Below are positions 13,588 to 26,639 of a stretch of 64,000 nt of DNA, piece by piece (position 1 is the stretch's first letter; the number at the start of each line of letters is the position of its first letter). Origin of the DNA: Gordionus sp. m RMFG-2023. Taxonomy: Eukaryota; Nematomorpha; Gordioida; Chordodea; Parachordodidae. The notes beneath the pieces were generated by a model. It was not told the DNA's origin. It saw only the letters and a program-made list of their open reading frames with translations, and searched no databases. Location of the stretch: positions 57,994,954 through 58,058,953 of the forward strand of contig NC_088776.1 of NCBI RefSeq assembly GCF_954871325.1. Reading direction: 5' to 3'. The position numbers and the translations under genes were made by a program.

Positions 13588-13925
13588 CATCGCCGGAGTG
13601 GCCTAATGGGTTAGATGTATGATTGGAAACAGAAGGACGCATAAGACGCAGGTTCAATCCTGGTAAGGAGCATAAAAACTTTCAGGTTTTTCATTGATGA
13701 AAGATGTGTAAAGATATATGGTAAGATGAATTTCACATCTTAGAGATGATACCCAAGTCACCGACAGGCCTGGACAGCCGGGTGCTAAGGATAATTGTCC
13801 AATAAACAAAATGAAGGAAACAAATGAAAATATGAATATGAAAGCTAGGGCGTTCCCTCCAAGTGACGCGCAGGGTGTAGACCTCCATCCTGTGAAAAGT
13901 AAAATAAAGGTCAAAGCAAATAAGA
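13588..13925 (+). mobile_element. SINE-like sequence with tRNA-derived head
   Basis: The first ~80 bases carry an internal RNA polymerase III promoter: an A-box-like TGGCCTAATGG (13599-13609) and a B-box-like GGTTCAATCC, with the spacing of a tRNA gene. The flanking GCCGGAG and acceptor-like end do not form a clean tRNA cloverleaf, so a SINE head is likelier than a functional tRNA. The body (to about 13925) contains GC-rich segments such as CCTGGACAGCCGGGTG and is unlike the surrounding AT-rich DNA. It is followed by AT-rich sequence and then the LINE. The 3' boundary is uncertain. Confidence 0.6.
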
Positions 13926-14394
13926 CAATGTTGTATTATATAAATTTAATATGGTACGAAATTTAACATTTTTATAATTTATGGTATTATGTAAATTTAA
14001 TATTGTACGAAATTTAAGATTTTTATATTTGAATAATAATAGTTTAATTTTTATATGTTTATTCTTCGAAAATTGGTAATATTTGTACTAGATTTTAGAT
14101 TTATATATTTGAATAATAAGATTTTAATTTTATATTTTTAATTCTTTGAAAATTGTTAAATTTTGATATTTTTGATTCTTCGAAAATTGTTTAATTTTTA
14201 TATGTTGATTCTTCGAAAATTGTGTGAAATTTAATAAAAAGAAAAAGTTAATAAAGAAAAAGTAAGTCCACAATTTAATAAAGTAGAATTATTTAAAAGA
14301 GTTTAGATTATATATTTTAGGTGTGCTCAAAAGTAAGTGGTTAGTCATCGTTATTATTAAAATTAATCCTTTATTTTAATTATATAGATTTAAT

Positions 14395-17335
14395 ACACCT
14401 TTGATTCTTAATTAGCTCTCCCAATACTGCATTAACACCCTGAGTTAAGTTCGGACTTGTAACAGACAAGATTAGCAAGTTTGAATATTGGTACACTTAA
14501 AGGTAAGACGAGAGAATTGGCATCAATGTTGAACAAGAGAAAAGTTGACATAGCTTGCATACAAGAGACGAAATAGAAAGGTCAACTTTAATCATTGGAG
14601 ATGGGTATAAATTGTACTATAATGGAATTGTTAGCAATAGGAACGGTGTCGGCATCATCCTCAGTCAATCTAACCTCCTCAATAGTAGCAGTCAACAGGA
14701 TCTTTGATAGACTAATGAAGATAAAACTCTGCATTGGTCAATCAATACTACACATCCTTTCAGTATATTCTCCTCAAACGGGTTGCAAGGAAGAAGAGAA
14801 AGATGACTTTAGAGCTATCCTTGATGAAGCTCTAATGGAAATCCCTAAGGATGACTTAGTCATAATAGGTGGTGACTTAAATGCGCATGTGGGAAAAGCA
14901 AGAGATAGCTAAGCATCATGGTGGTTTTGGATACGGAGTAAGAAATGATGAAGGAGAGCATGTACTGAAATTTGCGCAAGACTTCGACCTTGCCTTAATA
15001 AACACCTACTATAGGGAAAAAGATAGTCATTTAATAACATATGAAAGTGGTACAAGGAAAACACAGATAGATACATGCTAATCTCTCGCAGAAGATTATA
15101 AGATGTAATAGACTGCAAAGTCATCCCAGGAGAAGATATCGCCGTGCAACACAAGCTACTAGTCATAGATTTACGCATCTCAAATAAATCCACTCAAAAT
15201 AAGATAAAACTGGATTAAAAACAATGACAGATGCCTTTGCAATCAATGCAAACATTGAAACAATAGATTCCTCACAAGTCAGTGAAAAAATGTGGACAGA
15301 CCTTTCATCCAGATTAATAGACACTGCTAAATCGATACTAGGCTTGACAAGGGGAGGTAACAAATCTTACAAAGAACTATGGTGGTGGAATGAAGAGGTA
15401 TAGATTCCTCACAAGTCAGTGAAAAAATGTGGACAGACCTTTCATCCAGATTAATAGACACTGCTAAATCGACACTAGGCTTGACAAGGGGAGGTAACAA
15501 ATCATACAAAGAACTATGGTGGTGGAATGAAGAGGTACAAACCACTATACAGGAGAAAAAAGCCCTTTAAAATATGGTACAAATCCTAAAACCCAGATGA
15601 CAAGACAAGATACAAAAAATCCAAGAGATTAGCTATAAAGGTGGTGGCTAGGGCCAAATCTATGGCATTCAATGACATGTATGAAGAATGACATACCAAA
15701 GAAGGGCATAATAAAATATACAGATTAGCCAAACAGCGAAAAAGATTTCTAGGGATATAAATGGAGCTCCGAAAGTAATAAAAAATAAAGATGGAAAATA
15801 GATATAAGGAAAAAGAAATAATGAATAGATGGAAAGAATATTTTCAGGAACTTCTCAACTTTCACATACTACATCTAAATGAACACTTCCCATGACAAAA
15901 CATTATACAGCTAATATCAGAATAAGCTAGGGGTCAAGATGATATTCCAATAGAAAGTCTTAAAGTACTAGGAGATGATGTAATATATTTCCTCACAAAT
16001 CTATACAATAAAATACTGGGAAATGAAGAGGTTCCTCAAAAATGAAGGGAGAGCTATATAGATCCTATCACGATGTCTGTCCCAGGCGCGTACGCAGGAA
16101 TTTGGTCTAGATCCACACAATTGTCAAAATTGCAAGGGCATAAAACTAATGTCACACTGTCTTAACCTCTACAAAAAAATAATAGAAAAAAGGTTAAGAG
16201 ACATAATCGAAATAGGAGAGACTCAGTTTGGCTTTATGCCTGAAAGATCAACAACTGATGCTATCCACGCAATTAGGCAAATGAGTAAAAAATACAGGGA
16301 AAAGAACAAAAAGCTACACATGGTCTTTCTCGATCTAGAAAAGGCCTTCGATATAATCCCAAGAAAACTTATCTGATGGGCACAACGCCATAAAAAGATT
16401 CCCGAAAAATATATAAGAATAATATAAGATATGTATATGGGCCATACAACAATGGTTGGTAGCACAACAGGTACTTCAGCAGGCTTCACAATAGCCGGGA
16501 GTTCATCAAGGGTCGGCTCTCAACCTACTTCTCTTAATTACAGTAATAGATGTATTAGAACAGTCCATACCTCAAACAGTCCCGTGGAATATGATATTTG
16601 CAGAAGATATTGTGATACTTGCCGAATACAAGGTTGAAATGAAAGAAAAATTAGTGAGTTGGATAAATATCCTAGAAAAGCATGGACCTAAAAGCAATTA
16701 GTGAAAAGACAGATTATATGGTGATAGGAGGAGATTAAACAGAGAGCATTGATATAAATGAATGGAAGATATCGGCAATTGAACAAACAAACGGCACAAT
16801 AGAGAAAGAAGAGCAAAATTAATCAAGGGTAGTTAAAGATCTTTATCAGTGCTATTTGACAAAAGAATCCCATACAAATTAAAGGGAAAATTTACAGTTC
16901 CATAGTACAACCAACTATTCTATCTAGTTCGGAAACATGGCCAACCAAGGAATCAGAAAAGAAGTCTACAGACTATGGAGATGAGAATGCTAAGGATAAA
17001 TGCTGGGGTAAAAAGAAAGGATGCGCAGTACAAGAATACTAGTTTAAAGGTAGTACCCATTAAGACTAAGATAATGGTAAACAGACTTAGGTGGTATGGG
17101 CACACAATGAGAAGGCCTATGAACTACATAGGAAATAAGGTTGAGAGTTTGGAAGTGATGGGCAAACGTAAAAGAGGAAGGCCAAAACTTCAATGGGGCC
17201 ATAAAGTTAGAACCAATATAAAGAAGTATAAATTAGATAAAAGAGATTGTATGAATAACATAAAGTGGAGAGAGATGTTCAAGGAGCTTACCACCAGAAA
17301 AGGTGAAAGCTAAAGAGAAAAAAAATGATGATGTT
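14395..17335 (+). mobile_element. Decayed LINE of the RTE/BovB-like (CFDP2-like) type
   Basis: Pieces of one long ORF in several frames. The endonuclease begins with LNIGTLKGKTRELASML and ...VDIACIQETK (about 14460-14580), then VYSPQTGCKEEEKDDF, IIGGDLNAHVG, HGGFGYGVRNDEGEH and ESGTRKTQID up to about 15090. Reverse transcriptase: QFGFMPERSTTDAI (about 16220), VFLDLEKAFD (about 16330), and FAED in place of the usual FADD (about 16590). The C-terminal region reads RLRWYGHTMRR and RKRGRPKLQW (to 17313). The order and wording match the family often annotated as craniofacial development protein 2-like. Stops and frame changes are frequent, and the catalytic box is altered, so it is inactive. A short AAAAAAAATGATGATG tail follows the last stop. 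Confidence 0.93.
15264..15537 (+). repeat. 137-bp tandem duplication inside the LINE
   Basis: Two adjacent copies starting TAGATTCCTCACAAGTCAG, offset by 137 bases, differ at only about two positions. 137 is not a multiple of three, so the duplication itself shifts the LINE reading frame. The high identity suggests that it arose after, or late in, the decay of the element. Confidence 0.9.
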
Positions 17336-17339
17336 CGAT

Positions 17340-19370
17340 AAATCGCTTTTAAGTGAATGATATCATATTATGATTTTTATGTAATATTATTTATAGATGT
17401 TTTTTTAATAAAAATATTAATAACAATGAATCTATTTTTTTTTCCTCGTAAATATTTTATATTAAATTTTAGATACCTAGCGGATAGAGGATGTATCAAT
17501 TTTTATATACAATAAAATATGTGGCCTAATTAACACTTATTTTTTTATATTTTTTTGGTTTTAGAAAAATAATTATTTTTACATTTAGTATGAAGGGACA
17601 GCAAGGCTGGGTATTCCTTATTTTGTAATTAGTAAAACTGTAATTAATTCCAATTTTTAAAGAGGAATTAGTAATGATAATTAATTACACTTTCTGTTAT
17701 TAGTAATTACATTTATAATTCCTTTTCTAATTTGATAAATTTTTTATAATAAAATTGCATACATATTTTTTTTAAATAATTTCAATCATTCATTTTTATC
17801 TTGAGCAAAATATTAAATAATGAATATTTAATTTTTACATTGAACTCTGACGATAGATCCAGATCATTACTCTTTCAATACAATCTCTACATTCATTAGA
17901 GATATAACGAAATTGTCAATATTCATTCAAAAAATTTTGTAAATATATTTTGTCTAAGCTTCGATGAGCTTGTTAGAGAAAAGTGGTTGAATTAATTTCA
18001 TATTAATAATGGATGGTTAATATGGTTGAATAAATATTATTTTAGTATCTCACTTATAACTTTATTGTTCTAGTTTTAGGGGGGGGGGGGGTAAATTCAA
18101 GACATATTTTTTTAAAATGTTGACCAGCTTGGTCAGTCATAATAAAAATTTCACTAATTGTTCGATGTTTGGTAAATTAGAAACGTCCACGGAAGGCTCC
18201 GATATTAAAAGCTACTAAATATTTAAAATTTATCTTTCACATTTCATGTATTTTTTGTAAATATAAAATCGTGAGCCAAATATCATTTTCCAAGAGGATG
18301 CATAATACATCTTAGTAAAGATGGGCCAAATATATTGGATATAGATATCGTCGGCTAAAAGTACAGAATCTCATAATATAGTAAATATATGGATCAGTCA
18401 TTTAAAAAGCCAATCATCACCTGTCTAATCTGGGCCTCGTTGGAACCAAGGTATTTACTCAATTTATCAAGACTTTTTACTTTTAGCAAAAAACATTTCA
18501 CTATCTGTTTTATTTTTAGCAATAAAAAGTGAGATTATTTTCCACCATTTTTAATTAATTTTTTTTTAATATTAAATCATCAAAATCATAAGTAAAATTA
18601 TGTATGTATACATAAACTTATACAAAATAAGAATAAAAATATAAAATTAATATATAAAAATAAGATGTTATCTTGGTTTTATTGCATAGCATTTTAAATA
18701 TTGTGAACAGTTCCTTTAGAAATATTTAATCTTTTAGTACTTTAAACATAGTTTCCTAAGGGGGGAGGAAAAATAAGTCTGGAACAAATAGGAAATAAAT
18801 TTTTATTTGTTTATATAAAATATAGTAAATTACATATGTATATATACATTAATACAAAAACGCGGTAATAATTTATAATGTTAAATCTAATTTTCTTTTA
18901 AAATTTGATAATAAATTAAGAATCTAGCATATTACAACCTTATCCTATAATAGATTATATACGTAGACTTTATAAAATTATCAAAATGATGTTTTAATTT
19001 ATATTTTTTTTTAAATCTATTTTATTGTATATTTATAATTTAAAATATTTAAATCACTCTATAAATATCAAGTTAACATCTTTATCCACTATAAGGTGAT
19101 AAATCTGCCAAATATAAATATCTTATATGCCTTTATAAAATAAAATCATACAATTTGTAATTAAGTAAAATATTTATATTTATAATTCTCCACAATTTAT
19201 TAGTGATATCGATGTCCAATTTGTGCATTATATGTAGTCTAAATGTTGGAATGACTGAAACTGGGATTTTTTGTAAATTTTTGTAAAAATTATCTTTATT
19301 TAATTTCTAAATCACGTAAGAGATAATAAAAACATGTCGTATAAAAATAATAAAAAAAATAATATAGTAA
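17340..19370. other. No gene seen; AT-rich
   Basis: AT-rich DNA with a G10-type homopolymer near 18079-18090 and no recognisable gene, terminal repeat or RNA. Confidence 0.5.
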
Positions 19371-19383
19371 CTTAAAGAATCAA

Positions 19384-19850
19384 AATGGATTATCCAAAGT
19401 GGGATCAAAATAATATAAATAAATCTATAGATAAAATAGAAGAATATTTCTTAAATTGTGATTATAATAGACACTAGAAAGCTAATGTTTAATTTATCAG
19501 ACAATTTATTTGAGGTTATAGAAGCTATGGAACCAAAAAGATAAAAGATCAACATATGAGGAAATAATGATTAGATTAAAATTAGTATGTAATAATGTAG
19601 ATAAAAGAAACACCTAGCTCAATTCATCATGCATCTAATTATCCTAATAATAATTCTCAAAATAAAACTTATAAAAAAAATAGTTAAAATATTAATTATT
19701 ATCATTAAGAATCCAATTAATTATTATAAAAAAATCAAAATTATGATGAAAGTAGAAATTCAGATAATATATTATAAAGAGATATACAACAATAGAAAAA
19801 AATTAATAATCAAGTTGATTTAGAAAAAATACCAGGTTTATTTATGCCCG
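19384..19850 (+). mobile_element. Gag-like retroelement fossil
   Basis: Starts with MDYPKWDQNNINKSIDKI and continues with a pattern (helix-forming, IEEYFLNCDYN) like the gag-like fossils at 5.7-6.6 kb. It is short and broken, with no recognisable pol or LTR. Attribution to an LTR-type element is inference from the shared layout (ATG, P-K-[WY], then D/T-I-K repeats). Confidence 0.4.
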
Positions 19851-20212
19851 ATTGATTATGATTAACATGATACTTATGAAAACTGAAAAAACGTTAATTG
19901 AATAAAGAGGAAAATTTGTAGTGAAATTAAAATACAAAATGTAATGGACATATATCGTATTAAACTATTTAAAATTTGAAAATTATAACTAAAAATTTTA
20001 TAGCAATTTCGCTAAAATTCATTTATATATATATATATAGAACAGATATATTATATAGATAAATATAACACCCATGATAAAAATCTTAAAATCATATATT
20101 AATTTCCGGTAGATGGCGTAATATATTTAAAATTATATTTTATTTTTTAAAAATAATATGAATTATAGGATCATAAATTATTTTCTCTGGATTAATTTAT
20201 TTGGTACAAACT

Positions 20213-20470
20213 TATATAATCATAAAATAAATAAAAATTGAAGTTTTCCATCATTACTTTTGGAGTTATGATGTCCATTCTCAGTTTAATCATATTTTTT
20301 TTAGATTTTTGTGTTTCTTTCCTTCATTCCTTCCTTCCTTCCTTCCTTTAACTCATTTTGTGTAAATTAAATTACATAATCATAAAATAAAAAAAAATTT
20401 GAAGTTTTCCATCATTACTTTAAGAGTTATGATGGCCATTCTCAATTTAGTCATTTTTTTTAGACTTCAA
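20213..20470 (+). repeat. Tandem duplication of ~163 bp with a CTTC microsatellite
   Basis: ATAATCATAAAATAAA followed by GAAGTTTTCCATCATTAC and GAGTTATGATG occurs at about 20213 and again at about 20376. A (CTTC)n run (about 20322-20350) lies between. No coding potential. Confidence 0.75.
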
Positions 20471-20479
20471 AAAATAAAT

Positions 20480-22430
20480 TATGTTTTTGACTCACTTAAA
20501 ATAAATGCAAATAATTTATCATTATTATTGAATCAAAAAAACTAATTTACTTCAATTAAAATTTAGGGGACCCTTAAAAGGGCCGTTGAGTGTTCATTGG
20601 TTCTTAAAAAAGACCGTTGGGTATTTATGTCTTAAAAAAAGACGTTCGTCATAAATGCTAGATAAAGGATACTATATAAAATTAAAAATCTTATAAATTT
20701 GGTCATTTTGAAATTTATAAGGGACAAATGACCCTTCTATCTAACTACTCATGGGTAGGTGATGATATTATACCTAAAGTAATTAAATAAATCCAACTAA
20801 GTCGAAAATCTAGAAATTAGTTATTTTGCGTACTAAAATGGGAATGCTCTAATACTGTATGTGAAGCAGTTAAAAGATTTTGGTTCAATTTAAGTCATAG
20901 TGAAAAAAAAATAATACATACTTCTTATGGATATTATACAAATATTTGATCATTTTAATAATTATTATAAATAACGACGCAGATATGGTAAAATATGTAA
21001 TACACCACAAGAAAAAGAATGCAAAAAAAATGTAAAGTTGTTTATTTTATTTTGGTAGAAATATAGAGGTTCTTTTTACTCCTTCAAAATATTATTTTCT
21101 CGGTTACGATTCAGATATTTATAAAGGTTTATAATGAATTCAACGGTTCGCTACGGTTCACTCTGGGTCCCTATAAAAGACCGTGAGAATTTTCTTGGGT
21201 AGAATGTTGATATTCTGTTTTATTATAAAATTATAATTCATTTTTTATTTATTTCCTAGATGTTTTTTTTTGCAAAACATTATAGTTGGGTAATGGACTA
21301 AATGTCGGCTAATTCAGCTCAACTATATTTTTAAGAAATTTTCTGAGGTCAAAGTGACAATTTTAGGCTAAAAATTGGCTTAAACGGCTAAAAAATATAG
21401 TAATTACCCTTTAACGCCTATTATTTTTAACAGAGGCCTACAGACCCGGTCTCAATTTTTTTTAAAAATCCGGGCCGGACCGTTCAAATGTTACCTCTGC
21501 AGGCTGATTTTTATCATGAAATAAAGATATATAACTTACAATTTTTTTAAACCAAATAAATGAATTGAATTTATTTACTCTGTGCCCTTTCCCTCCACCA
21601 AAAAAAAATAATATAACCTAAATTTATTTATTTTTTTTAAATTAACGATATCTCGTTATATATGTTTTCTTGGTTAATTTTGTTATTATGAAATGTTAAA
21701 AAGATGATAAAATTTTATTGATATAATTGAATGAATGCAACCAAAAAAAAACAATAAACCGCTTTATAGAGGTTTAACGCAAATGGACAAAAAAAAATTT
21801 AAAAAATATTTCCCACTATTTCGAAGTAGGCAGTGGTGTGCCCAAATTTATCATCTAATCGTAGTTAATGGGAATTTAATTGAGACTCGACCTTAAAAAA
21901 ATGTATTCCTAGATACGCCATGGGATGAGGTAAATATTCGGCCCAAGGTTGGAACAAATTTTGAAAAAAATTGTATTATGGTTGAGGCGCTTATCGCCAA
22001 TAGACATTTCGCGTATATTTTTTGGCCTAAAAGACGCCAATAAGTATAACCGAGTCCCAACAAATGGCAATGAGAGCCGTTTGTCGTGTAATGAATTATT
22101 TAAAAACTATATTTGGCATTCGAACTAGTGTAACTCGGTATATTAGTTTTATCCGTTACTTATAACAATAGAAAATATATAATTAACGAATTATAACATT
22201 AAAATGTATAAAAAGAAACAAAATACTCTTTAGAATTAATCAATTAAAATGGCCGATTTATTAATGATGAGTATTCAGCTATTTAAATCGGAACTTATGG
22301 GTTTCTTTGGTTAATAAATTAGCGGTTTGGCTACTAAACTAGCCTTCATTGGAGCTTATTGATACTCATTGGCGCTTATTAGCACTGATTGGTGCCACCT
22401 TAGAACGAAAACGCTGTAGGCAAAAATGTC
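20480..22430. other. No intact gene; scattered repeat scraps
   Basis: Contains GC-rich scraps (near 21100-21190 a CGGTTC-rich patch similar to 53300; near 21440-21490 a CCGGGCCGGACCG patch) and a short 20-bp-period repeat around CATTGG[AC]GCTTATT at 22340-22395. No gene can be supported. Confidence 0.45.
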
Positions 22431-22431
22431 T

Positions 22432-22617
22432 AGTGGTGTCAAACGTCTCTATTTTAGCCAGAAAAAATATTGTCTAAGCCTCGAAATTTAGCTTAATAGA
22501 TGTCAAACAAATTTTTTTGAGACCATCTCTCAGCAAAATCATCAGGCTTTTGCGTAACATTTTTCGAGATAAAATATTGAGTTTTCAAAAATCGGCTCAA
22601 ATCGAGTCCTTCACCTA
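22432..22617. mobile_element. MITE family 1 copy (hAT-type)
   Basis: Left end TAGTGGTGTCAAACG, right end complementary in outline (CTTCACCTA). The interior holds the family's shared AAAATCGGCTCAAAtCGAG and CAGGCTTTTGCGTAACAT segments. Flanking octamers AAAATGTC and GAAATGAC agree at six of eight positions, compatible with an old 8-bp target duplication. Confidence 0.6.
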
Positions 22618-22709
22618 GAAATGACATCGGCAAAAAAAGAGGCCATCTCCAGACAAAAAGTTTTTCAACACGATTATTTTATAAACGTGTTGATGGCATT
22701 AGTGAAAAC

Positions 22710-22822
22710 GGTTAACTCATTAGAAAATATTGACTATTATACCTCGAGATTTTGCTAATGGATGTCCAAAACTTTGTATCATCCAAAACCAAAATATTCA
22801 GGCTTGTGTAATATTATTCTGG
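22710..22822. mobile_element. MITE family 1 partial copy
   Basis: Shares CGGTTAACTCATTAGAAAATATT, CCTCGAGATTTTGCTAATGG and the CAGGCTTGTGTAATATTATTCTGG segment with the other copies. It is cut off by, or grades into, the GAAA microsatellite. Confidence 0.55.
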
Positions 22823-22824
22823 GT

Positions 22825-22892
<68 letters not shown>

Positions 22893-22897
22893 AAAAA
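22825..22897 (+). repeat. (GAAA)n microsatellite
   Basis: About 18 copies of the tetranucleotide GAAA. Any open frame through it is a low-complexity artefact. Confidence 0.97.
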
Positions 22898-23564
22898 AGA
22901 ACAAAATACCAAATAATATAAAAGAAATATGACACTTTCGGAATTATCAAATATTTTTAAAAAATAAAAATAATACAAACCAATCTTCCTTCTTTCTATT
23001 TTATGATTTTTTTAAATGGGAATTTTATTTTTTTTAAAAAAAAATTAATTGGTTTTTATATCCTTCGGAAAAGGAATACATACGAAGGCGTTACAAAATT
23101 ATATAAAGTATATATATATAAAAAAAATGTTTATTTTAGATATCGCTCGACAAAAGAATAAGAAAAAAGGATGACAATGTTAAATAGAATATTTAAACAT
23201 AACCAAAAATATATAATATATAAAAAGATATTTAAATTTTGTTAAAAGGAAAATGCGGAAATATATATTAATATTTTTTTTTTTTTGAAATGTATGTGAT
23301 ATCTTCTTTTTTTCAAACAAAAATTTTTTTTTTTTGGTAGTAAAGAAAGTATATAAAATTTAACGAAAAAAAAATAAAATAAAATATATAAATTTAAATT
23401 ATAAAATATAATTTTTTTTATTTTGTCTTTTCAAAAAAATTCAAAACAAAAAAACTTTTGTATACGCGAAATTTTGTGACATATTTTTTTTTGTTTTAAA
23501 AAAAAATTATTGAATAAATAAAAAAAATTATAAAATAATATCTTATTAATACATAGTATAATAT

Positions 23565-23711
23565 TAAATATCGATAGATTTCGCAAATAGATGTCAGAAC
23601 CTTTGTTCCTTCTACATGCAAAATCTTCAGGCTTGCGTGGTTTTTTTTTCAGGATAAAATATTGAGTTAGGCGTTTCTAAAAATCGGTTCAAAACGAGCC
23701 GTTTAACAACA
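23565..23711. mobile_element. MITE family 1 partial copy
   Basis: Carries CCTTTGTTCCTTCTAC, CAAAATCTTCAGGCTTGCG and the 3' terminus CGAGCCGTTTAACAACATTA, closely matching the copy at 31366-31582. The left terminus is not recognised. Confidence 0.65.
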
Positions 23712-23789
23712 TTAGTGCTGAGGGTTTTAAGTTTAAATTTATTTTTTCATTTTTGTATGACAAGTTTTTTTGTTTTTTTTAAAAAAAAT

Positions 23790-24062
23790 TTAATCTTTGA
23801 AAGCGTCGTTGAATGCAAATCAGCTGGACCCGCCATTTTAATGACCAATAATTATTCTCATGTGCTTCCTTATTATCTCGATGATCAGGAAATTCTTTAA
23901 TAAAGTTCGAGAAAGACACAGGAATGAATTGGCCTCTCGTTTAAAATTTTCGATAATGGTATGGGTTACTAAAATAGCGTCCCCAGCTGTTATCATTGAT
24001 GTACACTTTCAATGTACGCATCGTCAGTCTAGGTATTATTGTGTGTCATTGATATACATGCC
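23790..24062. mobile_element. MITE family 2 copy, left end truncated
   Basis: Shares GAAAGCGTCGTTGAATG, TTATCTCGATGATCAGG, GAATTGGCCTCTCG and the terminal TAGGTATTATT...GTCATTGAT with two other copies (26.3 and 32.1 kb). It lacks the outermost left inverted terminus. The open frame running through it (23860-24240) is explained by the repeat. Confidence 0.8.
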
Positions 24063-24244
24063 AATTCCTCTAAGAATTTTTTTTAATAATTCTCATAACC
24101 AGCTGTCTCTGGTGAGAGAAGTTACCAAGAGCTTAAAATTAATCAAAACCCATATAATTGGACATGACAAAATATCTGCTCATTGTGACCTCTCATTCAA
24201 TTTTATATTGAAAATTATATTACTATTTTGGATTGGGTAAGATA

Positions 24245-26320
24245 GATATTGTATTAGGATTTGCAAAATAAATAATAAAAAAAGAAGAGGAAAATAAACT
24301 ATATATATATCTTACGCCATATTAATCTATTCGCGGGCGTATAATAATATGTTACAAAGGTTTTAAATCGAAAATTTTGTTTTCCATATAAATATAAATA
24401 TTTTACACATTTTTCTAAAAATCAATATAAAACTTAGGCAAAATCTGAATTCTAAATAGAGCCGTCCTAAATAATGTTGCCCCCCGCCCCCTAAGCGAAC
24501 TAAACACGGCCCTATTGTAAATATGTAAAGAAGGAACATATTAATATAGAATGTTGAACTAAATTAACAGCTGCTTTATGTATATATTTTATAAAATATT
24601 TATCTCAAAAAATAAGAGAAAAATTCATGAAAATTAAAAAATTTTTTAGCATTCTTTTGTTTAGACTACGATTAGGAAAAATAAGATAGTTTTTATCATT
24701 CATGTTAAATTTAAATTTCAAATATTTACGTAAAATGAGGAAATTCGTTTTTTCTCGCGGCTGCGTGTTAGTTCGTTCTTTCCTCCTTTTAGAATTCGAA
24801 GATATCAGTTCTGAATAGTGATTTCGGGATCCTAAAATAAAATAGGAATAAGCATACAGCTTTATTTTTAGGAGAGGACCTGGCAGATTATAACATTTTT
24901 CGGGGATTTTTTCCCATTCCCATTTGAACGATACGATTTGGAAATCAAAAAAAAATGACACAAGTTTAGCCAATCATAATCCGGCAACTAATTTGCTCGG
25001 CACGACTCGTTAAAATTTTCCCTATTTGTATGGAGCGCGGGCAGGATTTCGGGTCGTGAAAATTGTCTGTGATGAATATTCTGTGTAAAATTTTCTCTCT
25101 TTAAATTTATTGTTAATTATTAAATATATATATTTCATTTATTCTTTTTTAAAAAAACGCTTAGTAAAAATTAATCTAATTCTGTTTTATATTTTAGCGG
25201 GAATTGAGAGGAAAATAAGAGTATCCCAATCTTATAAACTTGGCAAGGCTGTCGGGAAATCATTCACGGGTTTAGATTTTATGGGGTAGGGGTGACCGGA
25301 AAACGGCGCCACCAAGGAACGCCTGAGTATAAATTTTATTTATTGTAAAAAAAACTAATTATTACAATTTTTCGAAATATTGATTACCAAATCAAATAAT
25401 TGTATTCTCTCGACAAAAAAATAATACTTGCTCTACGACAACTCATTAATATTTTATACTAGAAAATATGTTTTTATTGCGAAAATAAATGTTAAAAAAA
25501 ATGATAATTAGGTTTATTTTTTAAATTTGGTATTGAAATTTACATTTCCCGCAAGTAATATATTAAGTCAAAACTTACCCCCTCTATCGACTATGTTAGT
25601 TCTATATCATAAGATCGGCTATTAGTGCCTTTCTATGACTTTTATTGCGCTTATGAACCAGGGCAAATTGGACCATGGTAGGGAAAACCGAGAAGCTATT
25701 GATAGGGTAACAATATTAACGTGAATAAATTTTCAGCCATAGAACATAAGATATCTCAAATTTGGTTTTAAAATAAATCATTTTATTGAAAATTTCTCGG
25801 TATTCAACTTATGGCTATTTTTGCCATAAACCGTTTTCTACACCCTCTAGTATTTTTTGTTATTGGGGTTATAGCTTAACGAGATGTCATACAATAACGA
25901 TTTATACAATAAATTTCATCTCTTCCGTCTGGTATAAAACTGTAAAATTAAAAAAATATTATGACCCGAAGATGAGGAATAATTCAAATGTACGATATGG
26001 CTTACATGTGCACACTCAAAATGTTCTTAATTTTGATAATAAAAAAAATTTTAAGCTTATTAATCACGAAGCTATCAATATTTCCTTATTAAGGAAGAGA
26101 GATAGCAATTGAAATCATAGCAAGTTAGAGTTAAGTGAAAATATTAGATTATGTTCGGCGTAATATGTCGTGAAGGAGATATTTCCAATGCCTTGTTCCA
26201 TTTCTTGGCATAAGTAATTTTGCGGAATATAGGAAGGGCTTTTATTTCGGCCATATACACTTATTGATGTTTGTCTCAATATCGCCTTTTCTCTAATTAA
26301 AAAGTATAGTTTCCTTGGGT
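24245..26320. other. No gene seen
   Basis: AT-rich DNA. Frames of 108-122 codons at 24605-24973 (minus) and 25786-26112 (plus) have compositions matching the background (Lys/Asn/Phe/Ile-rich), with no motif or splice context. Confidence 0.45.
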
Positions 26321-26326
26321 AGGCCA

Positions 26327-26636
26327 ATGACATATAATAATAATACCTAGACCGACGATGCATTCATTAAAAGTGTACATCAATGAAAACAGCTGTGGAG
26401 GCCATTTTGATTACCCATATCAGTATTTTAAATGAGAGGCCAATCTATTCCTATGTATGCAAACTTTATTAAAGAATTGCCTGATCATCGAAATAAGGAA
26501 GTTATCTATTTAATAGTAGTTTTTAACATGAGAATAATTACTATATGAGGTTACCAAAATAGCGGGTTCAACTGATTTGCATTCAACGACACTTTCAAAT
26601 GCATCTTTAGTCTAGGTATTATTATATGTCATTAGG
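26327..26636. mobile_element. MITE family 2 copy, both ends present
   Basis: About 310 bp. Left end CCAATGACATATAATAATACC and right end its near-complement (TAGGTATTATTATATGTCAT). The inner segments are in reverse order and orientation compared with the 23.8-kb copy. Non-coding. Confidence 0.85.
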
Positions 26637-26639
26637 GTG

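Noticed and set aside
13588-13670. Functional tRNA gene
   Set aside because: A and B boxes are present, but acceptor and other stems do not pair convincingly; a SINE head explains it better.
22730-22921. Frame with KKERKKERKK
   Set aside because: Translation of the GAAA microsatellite.
23860-24240. 126-codon open frame
   Set aside because: It lies over a MITE family 2 copy that occurs twice more without a conserved frame.
24605-24973. 122-codon minus-strand frame
   Set aside because: Background composition, no motif, no partner exon.
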